A DNA stretch of 43,176 nt, taken from the NCBI GenBank assembly GCA_000169995.1, contig AAZW01000041.1:1-43176 (forward strand). The letters are read 5' to 3'. The notes beneath the pieces were generated by a model. The model saw only the letters and a list, made by a program, of their open reading frames with translations. It had not been told where the DNA came from and ran no database searches. The position numbers were made by a program, and so were the translations under genes. The DNA is from Vibrionales bacterium SWAT-3. Its GTDB lineage: Bacteria > Pseudomonadota > Gammaproteobacteria > Enterobacterales > Vibrionaceae. How positions within the stretch are numbered: position 1 is the stretch's first letter; every line of letters starts with the position of its first letter. Below are positions 16,575 to 24,726 of the stretch, piece by piece.

Positions 16575-17870
16575 ATGACCAAATCAGCAGAGCTGTACGA
16601 AAAAGCACAGCAAACTATTCCTGGTGGCGTAAACTCTCCAGTTCGTGCATTCAATGGCGTAGGTGGTTCTCCAATCTTCGTTGAACGCGCTGATGGCCCA
16701 CTTATTTTTGATGCTGATGGTAAAGCATATATCGACTACGTTGGCTCTTGGGGTCCAATGATCCTTGGTCACAACCACGCGGTTATCCGTGATGCAGTAA
16801 TTGAAGCGGCTCAACGTGGTCTTAGCTTCGGTGCTCCAACTGAAACTGAAATCAAAATGGCTGAGCTTGTGTCTGAGATGGTTCCTTCAATGGAACAGCT
16901 ACGTATGGTTAGCTCAGGTACTGAAGCAACCATGAGCGCGATTCGCCTTGCTCGTGGCTTTACTGGTCGTGACAAAATTCTTAAGTTTGAAGGCTGCTAC
17001 CATGGCCACGCAGACAGCCTACTTGTAAAAGCAGGTTCTGGCGCTTTGACTCTAGGTCAGCCAAGCTCTCCAGGCGTACCAGCAGACTTCGCTAAGCACA
17101 CACTAACGGCGACATTCAACAACCTAGACTCTGTGCGTGAGCTGTTTGAAGCAAACAAAGGTGAGATCGCTTGTATCATCGTTGAACCTGTAGCGGGCAA
17201 CATGAACTGTATCCCACCAGTAGAAGGCTTCCACGAAGGTCTACGTGAGATCTGTGACCAAGAAGGCGCACTACTGATCTTTGATGAAGTGATGACAGGT
17301 TTCCGTGTGGCTGAAGGCTGTGCGCAGGCTTACTACAACATCAAGCCAGACCTAACGTGTCTAGGTAAAGTTATCGGTGGCGGTATGCCAGTCGGTGCTT
17401 TTGGTGGTCGTAAAGACGTGATGCAATACATCGCACCAACAGGCCCAGTTTACCAAGCGGGTACTCTTTCTGGTAACCCAGTAGCAATGGCTGCAGGCTA
17501 TGCATGTCTGAACCTTCTACGTGAAGAAGGCAACGAGAAGCGTCTAGCATCAAAAACTAAGCAGCTAGCGAATGGCTTCAAGCAACTTGCTGACAAGCAC
17601 AGCATCCCAATGCTAGTACACCAAGTTGGTGGCATGTTTGGCTTCTTCTTCACTGAGCAAGAAACAGTAACTTGCTACGAAGATGTAACTAAGTGTGATG
17701 TAGAACGCTTCAAGCGCTTCTTCCACCTAATGCTAGATCACGGTGTGTACCTTGCGCCTTCAGCATTCGAAGCGAGCTTCACATCGCTTGCTCACGGTTC
17801 AAAAGAGATTGATGCGACACTAGAAGCCGCTGACCGCTCTCTTGCGATTATTGCTGCAGAAAGCAAATAA
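16575..17870 (+). CDS. hemL: Glutamate-1-semialdehyde 2,1-aminomutase
   Basis: PLP enzyme that makes 5-aminolevulinate from glutamate-1-semialdehyde, the entry to haem. The PLP lysine is K265 in CLGKVIGGGMPVGAFGG; the PLP-phosphate and substrate regions SSGTEATMSAIRLARG and FEGCYHGHAD are intact. The start is the ATG at 16575, with AGAGGAT six bases before it, giving 431 residues. An upstream in-frame ATG at 16521 would add 18 residues with no family support. The gene shares a 296-bp divergent region with erpA, which holds the erpA promoter and no further gene. Confidence 0.97.
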   Translation: MTKSAELYEKAQQTIPGGVNSPVRAFNGVGGSPIFVERADGPLIFDADGKAYIDYVGSWGPMILGHNHAVIRDAVIEAAQRGLSFGAPTETEIKMAELVSEMVPSMEQLRMVSSGTEATMSAIRLARGFTGRDKILKFEGCYHGHADSLLVKAGSGALTLGQPSSPGVPADFAKHTLTATFNNLDSVRELFEANKGEIACIIVEPVAGNMNCIPPVEGFHEGLREICDQEGALLIFDEVMTGFRVAEGCAQAYYNIKPDLTCLGKVIGGGMPVGAFGGRKDVMQYIAPTGPVYQAGTLSGNPVAMAAGYACLNLLREEGNEKRLASKTKQLANGFKQLADKHSIPMLVHQVGGMFGFFFTEQETVTCYEDVTKCDVERFKRFFHLMLDHGVYLAPSAFEASFTSLAHGSKEIDATLEAADRSLAIIAAESK

Positions 17871-17906
17871 TCATAAGCGCTGATAAGTCGCTAACTGATT
17901 GAATTT

Positions 17907-17932
17907 AGGGCTGCATTTACGCAGCCCTTTTT
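17907..17932 (+). terminator. hemL terminator
   Basis: An 8-bp perfect stem (AGGGCTGC / GCAGCCCT) with loop ATTTAC is followed by T4. It starts 36 bp after the stop. Confidence 0.9.
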
Positions 17933-18001
17933 AATGGATAGCCCTCAGCTTACAAAGGGAATTCCGTCTGTCACATCCGTCGACCTATGTCGGCAAAGCG
18001 C

Positions 18002-18127
18002 TTAACGTTCCCAGAACAAGAAAACCAACAGCATCAGCGTACCAAGGAACATTCTGAACCAAGGGATCTCTTTTTTCGTTTGCTGCTCTTCATCTTGGCA
18101 TTTCTTATCTTTATTACAGCATCCCAT
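18002..18127 (-). CDS. Small Cys-rich single-helix membrane protein, unknown function
   Basis: A 41-codon frame runs from ATG at 18127 to TAA at 18002, with GAGGAG eight bases upstream, one of the best ribosome-binding sites in the window. The product starts MGCCNKDKKC (Cys 3, 4, 10), continues with a charged Gln/Glu/Lys stretch (11-20), then a single hydrophobic helix (about 23-39, WFRMFLGTLMLLVFLFW) and ends WER. The charge pattern does not give a clear orientation. The Cys cluster could bind a metal. It is convergent with hemL and divergent from perM (76 bp). V. cholerae has a numbered small gene at this place (VC0625), which would fit conservation. I do not recognise a family. Confidence 0.72.
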   Translation of the reverse strand: MGCCNKDKKCQDEEQQTKKEIPWFRMFLGTLMLLVFLFWER

Positions 18128-18203
18128 AATCAAAACTCCTCATTGCTAACTCTCTGTTTTGCAGCCATTATAAACTCAGAACGCAAATATAGAGACCATT
18201 ACC

Positions 18204-19289
18204 GTGTCAGAAAAAATTAAAATCAATTCCAGTCACTGGGTAATCATCATTGCGCTGCTCGCTGCAGCTTATGCTTGTTACTTACTCATAGAACCATACG
18301 TTAACTCAATCGTGATGGCCTTCATCATTTCACTGTTGATGTTTCCGATCCATGAGTGGCTTGAAAAGAAGATCCCAAATAAAGCAAACCTCGTCTCATT
18401 GCTTTCGTGTGTGATTCTAACCTTTATTATCGTTATCCCTCTATTGGCGGTGTTTGCAGCGATCGTGCAACAAGGCTCTCTATTTTCTCAAAACACCTAT
18501 CAATGGGTAACCCATGGCGGTATTCAAACCCTGTTTGAGCACCCTATCGTGGTTAAAGCGCTGTCGTTCGTAAATAACTACCTGCCTTTCGATAACATTG
18601 AGCCTAAGGCTATCGCACAAAAAGTTGGCGAGTTCGCGACGAGCTTTGGCTCTAAGCTTGTCGGCATCAGTGCGAAGATCCTTGGTGATGCGACCAACTT
18701 CTTGATGGACTTCTTCTTGATGCTGTTCGTCCTGTTCTTCCTACTTAGAGATCATGACAAAATCATCAGTGTGGTTCGCCACATTCTTCCTCTGTCTCGC
18801 AGCCAAGAAGACAAACTTCTCGCTGAGATTGAGCAAGTATCAAAATCAGCAGTGATGGGGTCATTTCTAACTGCAATCGCACAAGGTATTGCTGGTGGTT
18901 TCGGTATGTGGATTGCTGGCTTCCCAGGCCTGTTCTGGGGCACCATGATGGGCTTTGCCTCTTTCATCCCTGTGGTCGGTACTGCGCTAATCTGGATCCC
19001 TGCGGCGGCTTACTTGTTCTTAACCGGCGACACAACTTGGGCCATTTTCCTAACGGTATACTGCGTGGCAATTGTTGGCTCGATAGATAACCTACTTCGT
19101 CCATTGTTAATGCAAGGCAGTGCAGGTATGAACACTCTAATGATCTTCTTCTCGTTACTAGGTGGTATCCAGCTATTCGGACTGATTGGTCTTATCTACG
19201 GCCCACTGATTTTTGCTATTACCATTGTTCTATTTAACATCTACGATGAAGAGTTTAAGGACTTTTTAAATCAGCAAGACAAGAGTTAA
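18204..19289 (+). CDS. AI-2E transporter family permease (PerM/YdiK-like)
   Basis: Inner-membrane protein of about eight helices: a short N-terminal pair, a soluble insertion (about 95-165), then the conserved membrane core. Family markers are FFLLRDHD (near residue 180), GFASFIPVVGTALIWIP (near 250) and IDNLLRPLLMQ (near 300), with a final helix GLIGLIYGPLIF. Relatives have been proposed to export autoinducer-2 or to exchange sodium and protons; the substrate here is unknown. The start is GTG at 18204 with only a weak GAGA upstream, and TTG/ATG alternatives are not better. It is followed by a terminator before rsmC. Its neighbours give no functional clue. Confidence 0.85.
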   Translation: MSEKIKINSSHWVIIIALLAAAYACYLLIEPYVNSIVMAFIISLLMFPIHEWLEKKIPNKANLVSLLSCVILTFIIVIPLLAVFAAIVQQGSLFSQNTYQWVTHGGIQTLFEHPIVVKALSFVNNYLPFDNIEPKAIAQKVGEFATSFGSKLVGISAKILGDATNFLMDFFLMLFVLFFLLRDHDKIISVVRHILPLSRSQEDKLLAEIEQVSKSAVMGSFLTAIAQGIAGGFGMWIAGFPGLFWGTMMGFASFIPVVGTALIWIPAAAYLFLTGDTTWAIFLTVYCVAIVGSIDNLLRPLLMQGSAGMNTLMIFFSLLGGIQLFGLIGLIYGPLIFAITIVLFNIYDEEFKDFLNQQDKS

Positions 19290-19341
19290 ACCGCTCTTCA
19301 ATCACTTACTTGCCGAACGAGTATTAAACACTTCAAGCTTT

Positions 19342-19375
19342 GGGCGGATTATGCGAAAATCCGCCCTCATTTTTT
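19342..19375 (+). terminator. perM terminator, just upstream of rsmC
   Basis: A 9-bp perfect stem (GGGCGGATT / AATCCGCCC) with a 7-base loop is followed by TCATTTTTT. It ends 24 bp before the rsmC ATG, so rsmC depends on read-through or on a promoter overlapping the terminator. Confidence 0.88.
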
Positions 19376-19399
19376 GCTAACGATTCAATAGAGTGTCCT

Positions 19400-20422
19400 A
19401 TGTCAGCTTATATTGCCCCAAGCCAGATTGCTGAGCGCCAACTTGCCTACTTTGAAGGTAAACATGTTTTAGTTGCCGGTGAGGCTGAAGACTTATTCCC
19501 TGTTGAGTTAGCAAAACACTGTGAATCAGTCTCTGTATTTACTTCAAACTACAGCTACTACCGTCAGCTTGAAGGCTACAGCACTATTCAACGTTTTTAC
19601 GGTGCTGAGTTTACCGAAGAGACCAAAGCTGACTTAGTGATGCTGTACTGGCCAAAAGCAAAAGCTGAAGCTGAGTTTTTGCTAGCGATGTTGTTTGCCA
19701 AACTAGGCAAAGATACTGAGATTGTTGTGGTTGGTGAGAACCGCTCTGGTGTGAAAAGCATTGAGAAGATGTTTGCCGCTTACGGTAAGGTCGTAAAATA
19801 TGATTCAGCGCGTCGTTGCTCTTTCTATTGGGGTCAATGCTTTGAGCAACCAGCCGCTTTTAACCTGCCAGACTGGTTTAAAACCTACACGGTGAACATT
19901 GGTGAGCAGTCACTTACCGTAAAAAGCCTGCCAGGTGTATTTAGCCATGGTGAATTTGATGTCGGTAGCCAGCTTCTGCTCGATACTTTACCAACGTTAA
20001 AGGGCAAAGTGTTGGACTTCGGTTGCGGTGCCGGCGTACTCGGTGCGGTGATGGCCTCTCGCAATCCTGATATTGAGCTTGAGATGTGTGACATCAGTGC
20101 GTTTGCAGTAGCGTCTAGCCAAGCAACTTTGGAAGCGAACGGCTTAACGGGCAAAGTTTTCGCTTCTGATGTCTACTCTGATACAGCGCAAGACTATCAA
20201 TTCATTATCAGCAACCCACCATTCCACTCGGGCTTGGATACGAGCTACAGTGCAACAGAAACCCTTCTGGCACAGGCTCCACAGTATTTAAACCGTTCTG
20301 GTGAGCTGATCATTGTTGCCAACAGCTTTTTAAAATACATCCCAATTATTGAGCAAGCATTTGGAAAATGCGCGACTCTAAATAAGACCACCAAATTCGC
20401 GATCTACCACGCAAACAAGTAG
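19400..20422 (+). CDS. rsmC: 16S rRNA (guanine1207-N2)-methyltransferase
   Basis: RsmC methylates G1207 of 16S rRNA in the 30S subunit. The protein has two tandem methyltransferase folds. The N-terminal one is degenerate, keeping VVVGENRSGVKS (109-120) and KYDSARRC. The C-terminal one is active, with the SAM loop DFGCGAGVLG (206-215) and catalytic NPPFHSG (272-278). The start is the ATG at 19400 (340 residues, E. coli 343); an upstream in-frame ATG at 19340 would add 20 residues encoded across the terminator stem. It is a single gene ahead of chiS. Confidence 0.96.
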   Translation: MSAYIAPSQIAERQLAYFEGKHVLVAGEAEDLFPVELAKHCESVSVFTSNYSYYRQLEGYSTIQRFYGAEFTEETKADLVMLYWPKAKAEAEFLLAMLFAKLGKDTEIVVVGENRSGVKSIEKMFAAYGKVVKYDSARRCSFYWGQCFEQPAAFNLPDWFKTYTVNIGEQSLTVKSLPGVFSHGEFDVGSQLLLDTLPTLKGKVLDFGCGAGVLGAVMASRNPDIELEMCDISAFAVASSQATLEANGLTGKVFASDVYSDTAQDYQFIISNPPFHSGLDTSYSATETLLAQAPQYLNRSGELIIVANSFLKYIPIIEQAFGKCATLNKTTKFAIYHANK

Positions 20423-20432
20423 CCTCTCTAGC

Positions 20433-20459
20433 ACAGCGCAGGGTCATTATCTGCGCTGT
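20433..20459 (+). terminator. Possible rsmC terminator with poor T-run
   Basis: A perfect 9-bp stem (ACAGCGCAG / CTGCGCTGT) with a 9-base loop follows the stop by 10 bp. The following bases are CTGTTCATATTTTT, so the T-rich part comes late and termination may be partial. Confidence 0.55.
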
Positions 20460-20638
20460 CTGTTCATATTTTTGTCAAAAGTCTATAAAAGTGAGCTTTT
20501 GCACACGCTTTAAATACCACTTACTTGTCAAAGTAAAAAAACTCGTTAATTTCGTTAAATTGGAAACCATTAATTCTATTCTCTGTACTTGTTTTCGCCC
20601 CTTTTAGCAGTACATCAAAGGAAAGTAGTACCCAATTT

Positions 20639-23600
20639 ATGTTTAGATTTTATCGTAAGCAGAAGTTTAAGCGCCTTCAAAACACCCTAATGCTGGCATT
20701 TCTTGTCCTTAGTATTACTCCAGTGACACTTATCGCGATATTTTTCCTCCAATCGCACAGTCAGGATCTTCAGGAACAAAGCACTTCGCACCTTGTTTCT
20801 GTTCGTGATACTAAGCAACAACAGATTGTCGACTACCTACAGGCTCAAGAATCCCAAGTCATGGGCTTTGTTCGCTCAGAACTAGCCAACGCCAGTGGCG
20901 GACGCTTCTATGGCTTAATCAATGCCTTCCAACGCCTAGGCTTGGATATTGACGAAGCTCGCAGCAATGCTCAGCAACGTTATATCCAAGGTTCTGGTGA
21001 TCAGATCAAAACATCTATTCTTCCAGAGTCGAGCAGCTATATTGGTAGTGAGCGTTATCGCTTACTGCATAAGCGCTACCATAACGCGTATCTAGAGCTG
21101 CTTAAACGCTCTGATTTTGACGACATTTTATTGGTTGATATCAACGGTAACGTGGCTTACTCGGTCTTTAAGAATGACGATTACGGCACTAACTTGCTAA
21201 CTGGTAAATACAAGGACTCAAACCTAGGTATTACCTTCAAGCGACTAGCCAAAGACGTCACTGACCGACGTAAATCCAACGAAGATTACACGCCAGTTAT
21301 TGTCTCTGACTTTAAGGACGAGAACGGTAAACAGACGGCATGGTTAGGTGCGCCTATTGTGCAGCAAGGTTACTTGCACAGTTACGCGATGTTCAGACTG
21401 CCAATCAACGGCATCACTAAGCTGATTGCCGATCTAAACAAGAGCTCTAACATTCAGACTTTGCTCGTTGGTAGTGACCACTTACCTCGTAGCCTTGCTC
21501 ATTCGCAAGAATCTATCAATTTAAGCCTAGATGTAGTGGACAAAGCACTGGCTGGCGAAACCGCTGTTGGCACATTCGATAACACCCAGAATCAAGCCAT
21601 CATTGCGGCCTATACACCTATTGAGCTTAAGTACGCCACTTGGGCTTTGGTCGTTGAGCTTCCAGAAAAAGAAGCCTTCGCACGTATTCACCAGCTAGAA
21701 AAGATCTTCGTTATCGTCATGCTCACCGCCATCATTCTGGTGGTGGTTGCATCGCACTATTTATCAAACTTCATCACCTCCCCGCTGCTTAAACTGACAT
21801 GGGCAGCCGAGAAAGTCTCTGCTGGCGATCTTGATGAAACCATGATCAATACTGAGCGCAAAGACGAAATCGGCCGCTTGGCTGTCAGCTTTGAGCGAAT
21901 GCAGCGCTCGATTCGTGACAAAATGCAGCTAATCAAGAGTCAAAATGATGAACTTGAGGACAACCTTAAGACCATTCAGAAACAAAATGATGAGTTGCAG
22001 CTCGCCAATAAACTCAAAGATGAATTCTTGGCAACCACTTCACATGAGTTGAGAACACCTCTGCACGGTATGGTTGGCATTGCTGAAGCATTGATATCAG
22101 GCGCGAATGGTCCTATCCCGGCTAACCAGAAATATCAGTTGGATATCATTATCAATAGTGGTCAGCGACTAGCAACCTTGGTTGATGACCTGCTTGATTA
22201 TCACAAGATGCGTTACGGTAGCTTGGACATTAAGAAATCTGCGGTTGATCTGTCTGCTGCGACCAGCTTGGTGCTTGAGCTATCTCATCACCTGTTGGGC
22301 AATAAACCGATTCGTATTATTAACCAAGTGCCGAGTGATTTGGGGCTAGTATCGTCCGATCCTCAGCGCCTTGAGCAGGTGATGTATAACTTGGTCGGCA
22401 ATGCCATCAAGTACACATCAGAAGGTAAAATCGTTATCTCTGCGAGCGTAATCGACGACAACATTCGTGTGCAAGTGGTCGATACTGGCCAAGGCATACC
22501 AGCAGAGTATCTTGAACATATCTTCGAACCTCTGATTCAAGCAGGCCAAGACGCCAGTAACTATCGCCAAGGTGCAGGCCTTGGCTTATCGATCAGTCGC
22601 CAATTAATTGAATTAATGGGTGGTTCGCTATACGTAAGTAGCCAGCCAATGTTAGGTACTACGTTCAGCTTTACTCTGCCTCTGGCGACAGAAGAAGAAC
22701 TTAAAAACTACAACGAATCAGGTAGCTACTCACACTTCAAGGCGCCTGATTTGATTGATAACACGCAGCAGGAAAACAGCGTCATCAATGAAAACCCTGA
22801 TGGTCCGCTACTGGTTATCGCGGATGATGAACCCGTTAGCCTTCGTGTCTTAGACAGCTTCTTAAAACTAGAAGGTTATCGAGTACGTACAGCCTGCGAT
22901 GGCCCTGAAACCATCGAGTTGATTGAAAAAGAGAAGCCAGAGCTACTGCTGCTCGATATCATGATGCCGGGCATGAGCGGCTATCAAGTGTGTGAAACAC
23001 TGCGTAAGCAATATGACCATGCGCAACTACCGATCATAATGCTGACCGCGCTCAACCAAGCGGAAGACCGAGTACGTGGCTTCGAAGCTGGCGCTAATGA
23101 CTATTTGTCTAAGCCATTCAATAAACAAGAACTTGCAGCTCGAATTACAGCGCATCTATCAGCAAGTAAAGCTGAGCAGAGACGCCTTGAGAATGACCAA
23201 CTACAACTCGAACTCAAGCACAGAGCGATGGTTGAAGCTAACTTGCTAGAAACTCAAGGTCGTTTACTCGAACAACTGGAATCAGCGCCAGAGGCCATCA
23301 TCTGCATTCGTGATGACCAACGTATTCGCTTTGCCAACGAAGCCGCTGCCAAGCTATTTAGACGTGGCCAAGAGCAACTCAAGCGCTCAATGGCCGACGA
23401 AATCATCGCGCCTAAATACCTTAAGGTGGAACAAGCACACTACTGTGGCGATATCGACATCTATATAGATGACACTCGCCAGCGCATACCGAGTGACATC
23501 CTCAAGTTACCTGAAGGCTCTGGGCTAGACACCATGTACATCTTCAATGTTGGCGGTGGCGTTAACTCAAACCGTATCAATAACCTTGAGACGGCTGTTG

Positions 23601-24028
23601 AAGCACTTTCTAGCTATGCCTTTGAAGGTGATAAGGACAAACTGCAACAATTGAAAGAGCTCGGTGGTGAGTTTACTCGTCTAGCAGATAAAGCCACTGG
23701 AGAAGGTAAAAACAAACAAGAGTTAATGCGTGAAGTTTTAGTCGACGCAATGACCAACGCCATCCTTTACTGGGAATCGGTTACCGGAGAAACCAAGTTT
23801 GCATTCGCAGAGAAGAGTGGCTTATGGCGCGTTTATCTAGACAGAAGCACGCTACAAACGCGAACGTTAGACAAATATCTACGTGTAGAAACGCTGCCTA
23901 AAACACCTCGCTGGCGAACCGTTCTAAGCTCTATCGAGTTCATTCTCGAACACTGTAAAGAACAGACACCGGAGAGAACGCACATTGAGATGCTCAGAGA
24001 CAAACTACAGAAATTACTGACCAGTTAA
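20639..24028 (+). CDS. chiS: Chitin-responsive hybrid sensor kinase and DNA-binding regulator ChiS
   Basis: Inner-membrane master regulator of chitin use. Two membrane helices (about 17-37 and 355-373) flank a periplasmic sensing domain. Then come HAMP and coiled coil, HisKA with SHELRTPLHG (H469), the ATPase domain (N588, DTGQG 615-619, GAGLGLS 645-651), a receiver domain with phospho-acceptor D773 in LLLLDIMMPGM, a PAS-like segment (about 880-970) and a Trp/Arg-rich C-terminal domain (about 1010-1129). Work in V. cholerae (Klancher and colleagues) showed this terminal region binds the chb promoter directly. The 1129 residues equal V. cholerae ChiS. Cbp is known to hold it inactive without chitin. 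Oddity: the nearest AAGGA is about 16 bases before the ATG, too far for normal use. Confidence 0.96.
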   Translation: MFRFYRKQKFKRLQNTLMLAFLVLSITPVTLIAIFFLQSHSQDLQEQSTSHLVSVRDTKQQQIVDYLQAQESQVMGFVRSELANASGGRFYGLINAFQRLGLDIDEARSNAQQRYIQGSGDQIKTSILPESSSYIGSERYRLLHKRYHNAYLELLKRSDFDDILLVDINGNVAYSVFKNDDYGTNLLTGKYKDSNLGITFKRLAKDVTDRRKSNEDYTPVIVSDFKDENGKQTAWLGAPIVQQGYLHSYAMFRLPINGITKLIADLNKSSNIQTLLVGSDHLPRSLAHSQESINLSLDVVDKALAGETAVGTFDNTQNQAIIAAYTPIELKYATWALVVELPEKEAFARIHQLEKIFVIVMLTAIILVVVASHYLSNFITSPLLKLTWAAEKVSAGDLDETMINTERKDEIGRLAVSFERMQRSIRDKMQLIKSQNDELEDNLKTIQKQNDELQLANKLKDEFLATTSHELRTPLHGMVGIAEALISGANGPIPANQKYQLDIIINSGQRLATLVDDLLDYHKMRYGSLDIKKSAVDLSAATSLVLELSHHLLGNKPIRIINQVPSDLGLVSSDPQRLEQVMYNLVGNAIKYTSEGKIVISASVIDDNIRVQVVDTGQGIPAEYLEHIFEPLIQAGQDASNYRQGAGLGLSISRQLIELMGGSLYVSSQPMLGTTFSFTLPLATEEELKNYNESGSYSHFKAPDLIDNTQQENSVINENPDGPLLVIADDEPVSLRVLDSFLKLEGYRVRTACDGPETIELIEKEKPELLLLDIMMPGMSGYQVCETLRKQYDHAQLPIIMLTALNQAEDRVRGFEAGANDYLSKPFNKQELAARITAHLSASKAEQRRLENDQLQLELKHRAMVEANLLETQGRLLEQLESAPEAIICIRDDQRIRFANEAAAKLFRRGQEQLKRSMADEIIAPKYLKVEQAHYCGDIDIYIDDTRQRIPSDILKLPEGSGLDTMYIFNVGGGVNSNRINNLETAVEALSSYAFEGDKDKLQQLKELGGEFTRLADKATGEGKNKQELMREVLVDAMTNAILYWESVTGETKFAFAEKSGLWRVYLDRSTLQTRTLDKYLRVETLPKTPRWRTVLSSIEFILEHCKEQTPERTHIEMLRDKLQKLLTS

Positions 24029-24051
24029 TCCTGAACTAACATCACTCTATT

Positions 24052-24075
24052 AGCCCACCTTGCGTGGGCTTTTTT
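24052..24075 (+). terminator. chiS terminator
   Basis: A 7-bp perfect stem (AGCCCAC / GTGGGCT) with loop CTTGC is followed by TTTTT. It is 23 bp after the stop and separates chiS from the chitin operon. Confidence 0.92.
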
Positions 24076-24373
24076 GTACATATAAGAGTCGTAAAAAGCA
24101 CAATTAGAGCCATTCGCACCCACTTCTTTTACAGCTTTAAACAAGAGAAATATCACGCTATTTCGACGTAATGAGTATCAGCATCAGCTACCAATTTTCG
24201 CTCTATTCTCCACCGATTCTAACCGTAGCCTGACTATTTGTTGCAGTTTGAGAAGCGAGTCACAACAGAACGGCAGATTTAATTTTCTCGGAAAATTTAA
24301 CGTAAAATTAGTAAGTGACCAAGATCTACAATTAGATTAAATTAGAAACAACCGCCATCTTTAAAAACACTCG

Positions 24374-24393
24374 ATGTAAGTAACCACTTACAT
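24374..24393. promoter_or_regulatory. 20-bp perfect palindrome, likely activator site
   Basis: ATGTAAGT and ACTTACAT are exact inverted copies around AACC. The left half plus spacer, GTAAGTAACC, recurs with one change 65 bp upstream (24311-24320). This is about six helical turns away, so bound dimers would sit on one DNA face. It is the strongest operator candidate in front of cbp and may be a ChiS-binding site. Confidence 0.6.
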
Positions 24394-24565
24394 ACAACAT
24401 TCAACACTAAACTAGTTGCGAGTCACATCACCCTAACAATTACGAACAAAAAACCACCAAAGCGCCCTGTTTTGACGTTAATGACGTGAGGTTATCTGTT
24501 TTTAACGTTTTTGACGGGAAACGAGTTTGATTAATTCATCGATAAGGTGTTTTCTTACTCCTGCC

Positions 24566-24641
24566 AAAGGCCTACAGGCCACTCTTACCACTTCTCAGAA
24601 ACAGCGATGAATCTGGAGCAACGAAGAAGAGGTAGGCCTTT
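24566..24641 (+). ncRNA. Long-range hairpin in the cbp leader
   Basis: AAAGGCCTAC (24566-24575) pairs perfectly with GTAGGCCTTT (24632-24641) across 56 bases, with a further CTCTT/AAGAG pairing inside (24583-24587 with 24627-24631). The left arm also contains a local GGCCT/AGGCC alternative. The structure ends 85 bp before the cbp ATG and lies downstream of both candidate -35 hexamers, so it is probably transcribed. A role in leader folding, processing or translation is inferred. Confidence 0.45.
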
Positions 24642-24726
24642 AACCAGAGTGTGTATCTACTAACCAATTAGCGATAGATAACATTCAATCCATTAGTGAA
24701 ATGAAAGCAAATAGTAAGGAACAGCT

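Larger units (their letters stand above)
24076..24726 (+). promoter_or_regulatory. Control region of the chitin-disaccharide operon
   Basis: A 651-bp gap with no convincing gene. Items seen in order: a repeated 10-mer GCGAGTCACA (24255-24264 and 24418-24427); an inverted repeat AATTTTC-TCG-GAAAATT (24281-24297); GTAAGTGACC (24311-24320), repeated as GTAAGTAACC inside a 20-bp palindrome (24376-24385); a CRP-like site TGCGA-N6-TCACC (24417-24432); two TTGACG hexamers (24472 and 24511) that could be -35 elements, though neither has a good -10; then a structured leader. ChiS, SlmA and probably CRP act on the V. cholerae equivalent. I could not assign each element to a protein. Confidence 0.7.

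Noticed and set aside
17987..18220. 77-residue plus-strand frame before perM
   Set aside because: It is the antisense of the 41-residue frame, which has a far better ribosome-binding site, and it overlaps the perM start.
24607..24663. 18-codon Arg-rich frame in the cbp leader
   Set aside because: No Shine-Dalgarno before its ATG; kept only as a remark in the leader finding.
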